Of a DNA stretch of 44,856 nt, positions 41,959 to 44,856 are shown piece after piece. Each line of letters starts with the position of its first letter. The first letter of the stretch is position 1. Origin of the DNA: Chara braunii (Eukaryota; Streptophyta; Charophyceae; Charales; Characeae); assembly GCA_003427395.1 (NCBI GenBank), contig BFEA01000378.1:800745-845600 (forward strand), written 5' to 3'. Below the pieces are notes generated by a model. It was not told the DNA's origin and did no database searches. It worked only from the letters and a program-made list of their open reading frames with translations. Position numbers and translations under genes: made by a program.

Positions 41959-42297
41959 CTACGACGGGCCCGCACTACTTGATGGCCCGGACGAACTCAG
42001 AGATGCCGCTACCACTACTTGAGGCGCCTGGCCCTTTCCTGACCCTTGTCCGCCTTGTGCTAGATTGCGCTGCTTACGCTGCACCTTCGTAAGGTGTGGA
42101 GGTACCGGCTCCTCCGCTTCCCATCCTTCCTGGGTAGCCTCCTCCACCGCGGCTCCCTTGCCCTTTTCCTGGACTGCCGCCGTCACCTTCCGCTGTATCA
42201 CCGGGTCCAGCCCTGCTAATACATCGGTGATAATCTTTTTTACTCCTGGCGTCCCAGCCGCATCCCTTTCCTTCCTCTTCTGCCTTTGCAGCCTCAC
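41959..42297 (-). pseudogene. Gag linker segment of element B
   Basis: Starts at a GTG overlapping the gag TGA (CAGTGA) and is in the same frame as the knuckle/protease ORF downstream, ending at TAG 41961-41959. The peptide is Arg/Lys-rich, then Gly/Ser/Gln-rich (KVQRKQRNLAQGGQGSGKGQ). I read it as the continuation of Gag into the nucleocapsid, separated by one frame change at 42296 and one stop. Overlap of the two frames is only about 13 nt with no slippery heptamer, so a mutation is likelier than programmed shifting. Confidence 0.5.
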
Positions 42298-42878
42298 TGG
42301 TGCTGCTCAACCTGGTCGAGGCTCCCAACCTCCACTCCTCTGTCAATGGTGGCCCAGGTAAGTTTGGCATTTCCTCCCCCATGGCTTGTTAGCTCAACTG
42401 TCTCAGATGCGGTGAGCGGTCCCAGGAAGACGGCGCACTGCGCCTCCTCCGATATCCCATGTACCTTTCGCGCCTTCTTTTTGAATTCTTGCAGGAACGC
42501 CCCAATGGTGGTGAAGTCGTCCCTATTCATTGCCTCTAGGTCCACCATAGTCAGCAGACCGTCTCCCAGCCTGTACTTCCGTTGCATCCCTTCCCTACAT
42601 TTAGCCCAGTCGCCGTTAGCGTCGTCGACCACCTTCTGTACTTCCGGATGGTGCTTATGGAGCACATACTGCAGGATGCGTTTGAATTTTGTCTCGTCTG
42701 GTACTCCCACCAAGGCTTGCTCCACTAGGTCCAGCCACTCAAAGACCCGTTCCCCATTGAAGTGGAAGGTGTCGACTTTGGGGACACTTCTCGGCGTTCT
42801 CTCCCGCTTGTCCATCGCCTCGACGAGGTCATCGAGGGTCAGGACCTTGCCTGAACTGTCGCCTATGCCGCCTGTCAT
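42294..42878 (-). CDS. gag: Gag (capsid region) of element B
   Basis: ATG at 42878 (MTGGIGDSSGKV), 194 codons. VDTFHFNGERVFEWLDLVEQ and FKRILQYVLHKHHPEVQKVV match the opening helices of retrotransposon Gag/capsid domains (F.G..V..WL). DWAKCREGMQRKYRLGD and FTTIGAFLQEFKKKARKV continue the capsid-like pattern. It would form the virus-like particle shell. It is short for a full Gag because the frame breaks at 42296 before the linker and zinc knuckle. It differs in sequence from the 3' Gag-like protein of the same element. Confidence 0.75.
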   Translation of the reverse strand: MTGGIGDSSGKVLTLDDLVEAMDKRERTPRSVPKVDTFHFNGERVFEWLDLVEQALVGVPDETKFKRILQYVLHKHHPEVQKVVDDANGDWAKCREGMQRKYRLGDGLLTMVDLEAMNRDDFTTIGAFLQEFKKKARKVHGISEEAQCAVFLGPLTASETVELTSHGGGNAKLTWATIDRGVEVGSLDQVEQHQ

Positions 42879-43214
42879 TTTAGCAGCTTGTCCTTCACTT
42901 TAACTTCCCTGTAGTAAGACGAGGTACAAAGGCAACTTTACTCAGCACTCTCACTCCAGCATAAGCCTATCGAGCTAACCACTTAGCTCTTGGGCGTTTC
43001 AGACTTTAACTAACACCCACGCCCCTTTCACTCCCAGACCTACATTCACAAGGTCTACCTAAGCTGTGAGTTTTTCCACATAGTTACTATAGTTATCCAA
43101 TCTCTCCTATAGCCCTACTTATAGACTCACTTCGAATCCCCCACTCATGCCTGATTTCTTCCTTATCCTAATACCCGGATGTCATTCCACCAGGGATAAC
43201 GGCAGGCAACCGTC
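42879..43214 (-). other. Leader (5' UTR) of element B
   Basis: About 335 bases between the primer-binding site and gag ATG without coding signal. A weak donor-like TTAG|GTAGAC occurs near 43060-43053 on the minus strand and could supply the 5' splice site for the 3' Gag-like gene. This is only a candidate. Confidence 0.4.
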
Positions 43215-43233
43215 ATCCCCGGCAACGGCGCCA
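43215..43233 (-). promoter_or_regulatory. Primer-binding site, tRNA-Asp type
   Basis: The + strand reads ATCCCCGGCAACGGCGCCA, identical as I remember it to the last 19 bases, including CCA, of plant tRNA-Asp(GUC). On the element strand it starts TGGCGCCGTTGCC, two bases after the LTR end. Minus-strand DNA synthesis would be primed here. It fixes the 5' LTR edge at 43236 and the element's orientation. Confidence 0.85.
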
Positions 43234-43235
43234 CC

Positions 43236-44769
43236 TGTCGAGCGCATCGGTCCGGCACCACTCATAGGTAGCGCGGGACCCTCCCGGCCGCGTCACGCAG
43301 GAGTTGGACCAACCTTGCTGCGAACACATAAATGGAGCTTCCTTAGGCCGCTTCGGCCGGGTGCGCCAGCCATACCTCTCGCGAGCCCCTACGACAGGAC
43401 AGGGCCTACGCGAGGCACGACTACCTCCACCTTACGGAAGTGGTCACCTCCTTTCGGTGGGCGTATCCCCGCCGAGCTACCAGTCCACAGTACGAAAGTT
43501 GATCAGCTGCAATCGCAGAGGTGGACCAGCCGAGGGTGTTTCTCGTTCGCTGTAGCATAAGGGGTATGCGCGGTACTACGCCTCTTTCGGACCCGCACGC
43601 GAACCGACATCGTGGGGGGCTGAGGTCCTAAGCGCAGGTCGTCGCCGGTCGACTAGGACGCATCCCACACGCCACGCGCACACCACTATAAGGTACATAA
43701 AAGTAAAGCACACGCACACACTCACACAAGTACTGAACAACGCAAAGGACATACAACGCGACACCCTCCTAGTCCCTTAGTATCCATCCCATAACTTCCT
43801 GGTGGGGGAATCGGCTGAGCGTCGAGCGCAAGACTTAATATAAAGCCGCGCGGGCGTAGGTTTTCCCATATCGACTAGCAATGCCAACGCACACAAGCAG
43901 TCGCGAAGATGGCGTACTATGCAGTGCCCAAAATCGAGCGGTCCCTCGTGGATCCGAGTACCGCTTATGACACTCACGTGTCAGACTCAGAGTATCGTGA
44001 AGGTTCCGCCCTTCACGACATTGTACGGCTGAAGGACTAGCCGTGCGGCCGCCGCGGCACGTCCGGCTTTCGGCCCGAGCGCCCTGGCGGTCAAGGCAAA
44101 TAGGCTCTGCCCGAGGGGGATCCCCTTTAGTGCAGGGCCCAGGGCTTGGGATGTCCTCGACAAGGACCTTGAATCCCGGCCCAAGACCAACGTCCGACTA
44201 GCAATCTCCAAGAAGCACTTATATAAGTAATGGGGTCATCCTTTCTCTACTAGCCCAGCCCCTGATTAACTCCTTAGCACGCGGCCCCTTTTAGGCCACA
44301 CAACTACCCTACATAGGTACGCATACATACATATATACACACATATGCACACATATGGGAATGAACGTGTGACGATCACATCTCACAATCAAAGTGGGTC
44401 TCCTCATGCACATATATAAGATCGCCGGGCAGTCCAATCCAATAATCCAAGCCACAGAACATACCTGCAATCACATCAAAGAGTCAAGCACAAGTCCATA
44501 CACTACAGTGACTACACGGAGTCAACTTCAACCAATATCTATGCTCATACCCTTTGCCTCAGCCATGCAAGCCCCAACCTCCAGCCAACCAACCTTAAGT
44601 AAATACTCAGTACCTTTGTTGAAAGGCCATTCAATAAAAGTCCGGGTGAAACCTTAACAAAACAGAAAAGATCACCAGGGTTAAAGCCTTTGTAGTTTGA
44701 GTAAGGAGAGTGGGCTGGGGTTGAGTCGTAAACCGACGAATCGACAACCGACCTGTTATCTGTGATAAC
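43236..44769 (-). repeat. 5' LTR of element B (partial)
   Basis: Matches 23338-24865 at roughly 95% by eye with a few small indels. It starts with TGTCGAG next to the primer-binding site. A palindromic CTTATATAAG at 44218-44227 (also 24320-24329 in the other copy) is a possible TATA box for minus-strand transcription. The promoter assignment is weak. Similarity ends at 44769. Confidence 0.75.
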
Positions 44770-44856
44770 CAGGGTTGTCGAGCCCCGGCCCCGGGGCCCC
44801 GGCGGGGTTCCGGGTTCCGGGGGTGGGCACCCCCAACCCCGGCTCCAGAACCCCCC
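44770..44856. repeat. GC-rich low-complexity sequence at window end
   Basis: Built from CCCCGG, GGGTTCCGGG and CACCCCC blocks. It replaces the LTR sequence found at the homologous position (24866 onward). Either an insertion into the LTR or an assembly misjoin. Confidence 0.6.

Larger units (their letters stand above)
23338..44856 (-). mobile_element. Element B: Ty3/gypsy-type LTR retrotransposon with 3' Gag-like gene
   Basis: Minus-strand order: 5' LTR (from 43236 rightwards, running out of the window), tRNA-Asp primer-binding site, leader, gag, zinc knuckle and protease, RT, RNase H, integrase, 3' Gag-like gene, long non-coding region, and 3' LTR ending with TGTCGAG at 23338 (+ strand). 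The pol order PR-RT-RH-INT defines Ty3/gypsy. About 1.53 kb of the two LTR ends align at roughly 95% identity by eye. Minimum length is 21.5 kb. Several stops and frameshifts make this copy non-autonomous. Confidence 0.8.

Noticed and set aside
42260-42310. Programmed frameshift between gag and the linker frame
   Set aside because: The overlap of the two frames is only about 13 nt and contains no slippery heptamer. An indel is the simpler explanation.

Overview
This is eukaryotic nuclear repeat DNA. I see no bacterial operon structure and no intact single-copy host gene. Plant-type signals suggest a streptophyte: a primer-binding site matching the 3' end of plant tRNA-Asp, U6 snRNA-derived segments, a land-plant-like mitochondrial mttB fragment, and Ty3/gypsy elements with TG-starting LTRs. 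A charophyte alga such as Chara is my guess, not something the sequence proves. The assembly has a 610-base gap (12284-12893), scattered single Ns, and an unremoved transposase-adapter junction at 29484-29521.

Layout. (1) 1-6980, + strand: a decayed Penelope-like retroelement. It has a Gly/Arg- and Pro-rich ORF, a lysine-rich and SAP-like segment, and a reverse transcriptase with GIPMG and FIDD motifs broken by frameshifts. A mitochondrial mttB (tatC) fragment sits inside the RT, and a roughly 215-bp poly(A)-tailed retroposon copy lies on each side. (2) 6983-12283: mostly non-coding, with microsatellites, a possible tRNA-derived SINE and short perfect hairpins. (3) About 12.1-23.34 kb, minus strand: element A, a Ty3/gypsy-type element of which only the integrase C-terminal half, a 3' Gag-like gene and a long 3' non-coding region are present. 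(4) 23338 to the window end, minus strand: element B, a related and more complete element. Read on the minus strand it has a 5' LTR (from 43236), tRNA-Asp primer-binding site, gag, zinc knuckle and protease, a candidate -1 frameshift site, RT/RNase H/integrase, a second Gag-like gene in the env position, a long non-coding region, and the 3' LTR end at 23338. B appears to be inserted into A's integrase gene.

The most interesting biology is in elements A and B. Both carry, downstream of integrase, a second Gag-like gene with capsid-like N-terminus, coiled coil, CCHC knuckle and a conserved C-terminal box. In both it is preceded by a matching branch-point, pyrimidine tract and AG, with exactly 40 nt from branch A to intron end, as expected for a spliced subgenomic mRNA. 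Their shared non-coding region contains an array of hairpins whose stems differ from unit to unit but stay complementary, around a constant AACTTA loop. It also contains a U6 snRNA-derived segment. All protein calls come from motif reading and comparison within the window; no database search was possible.
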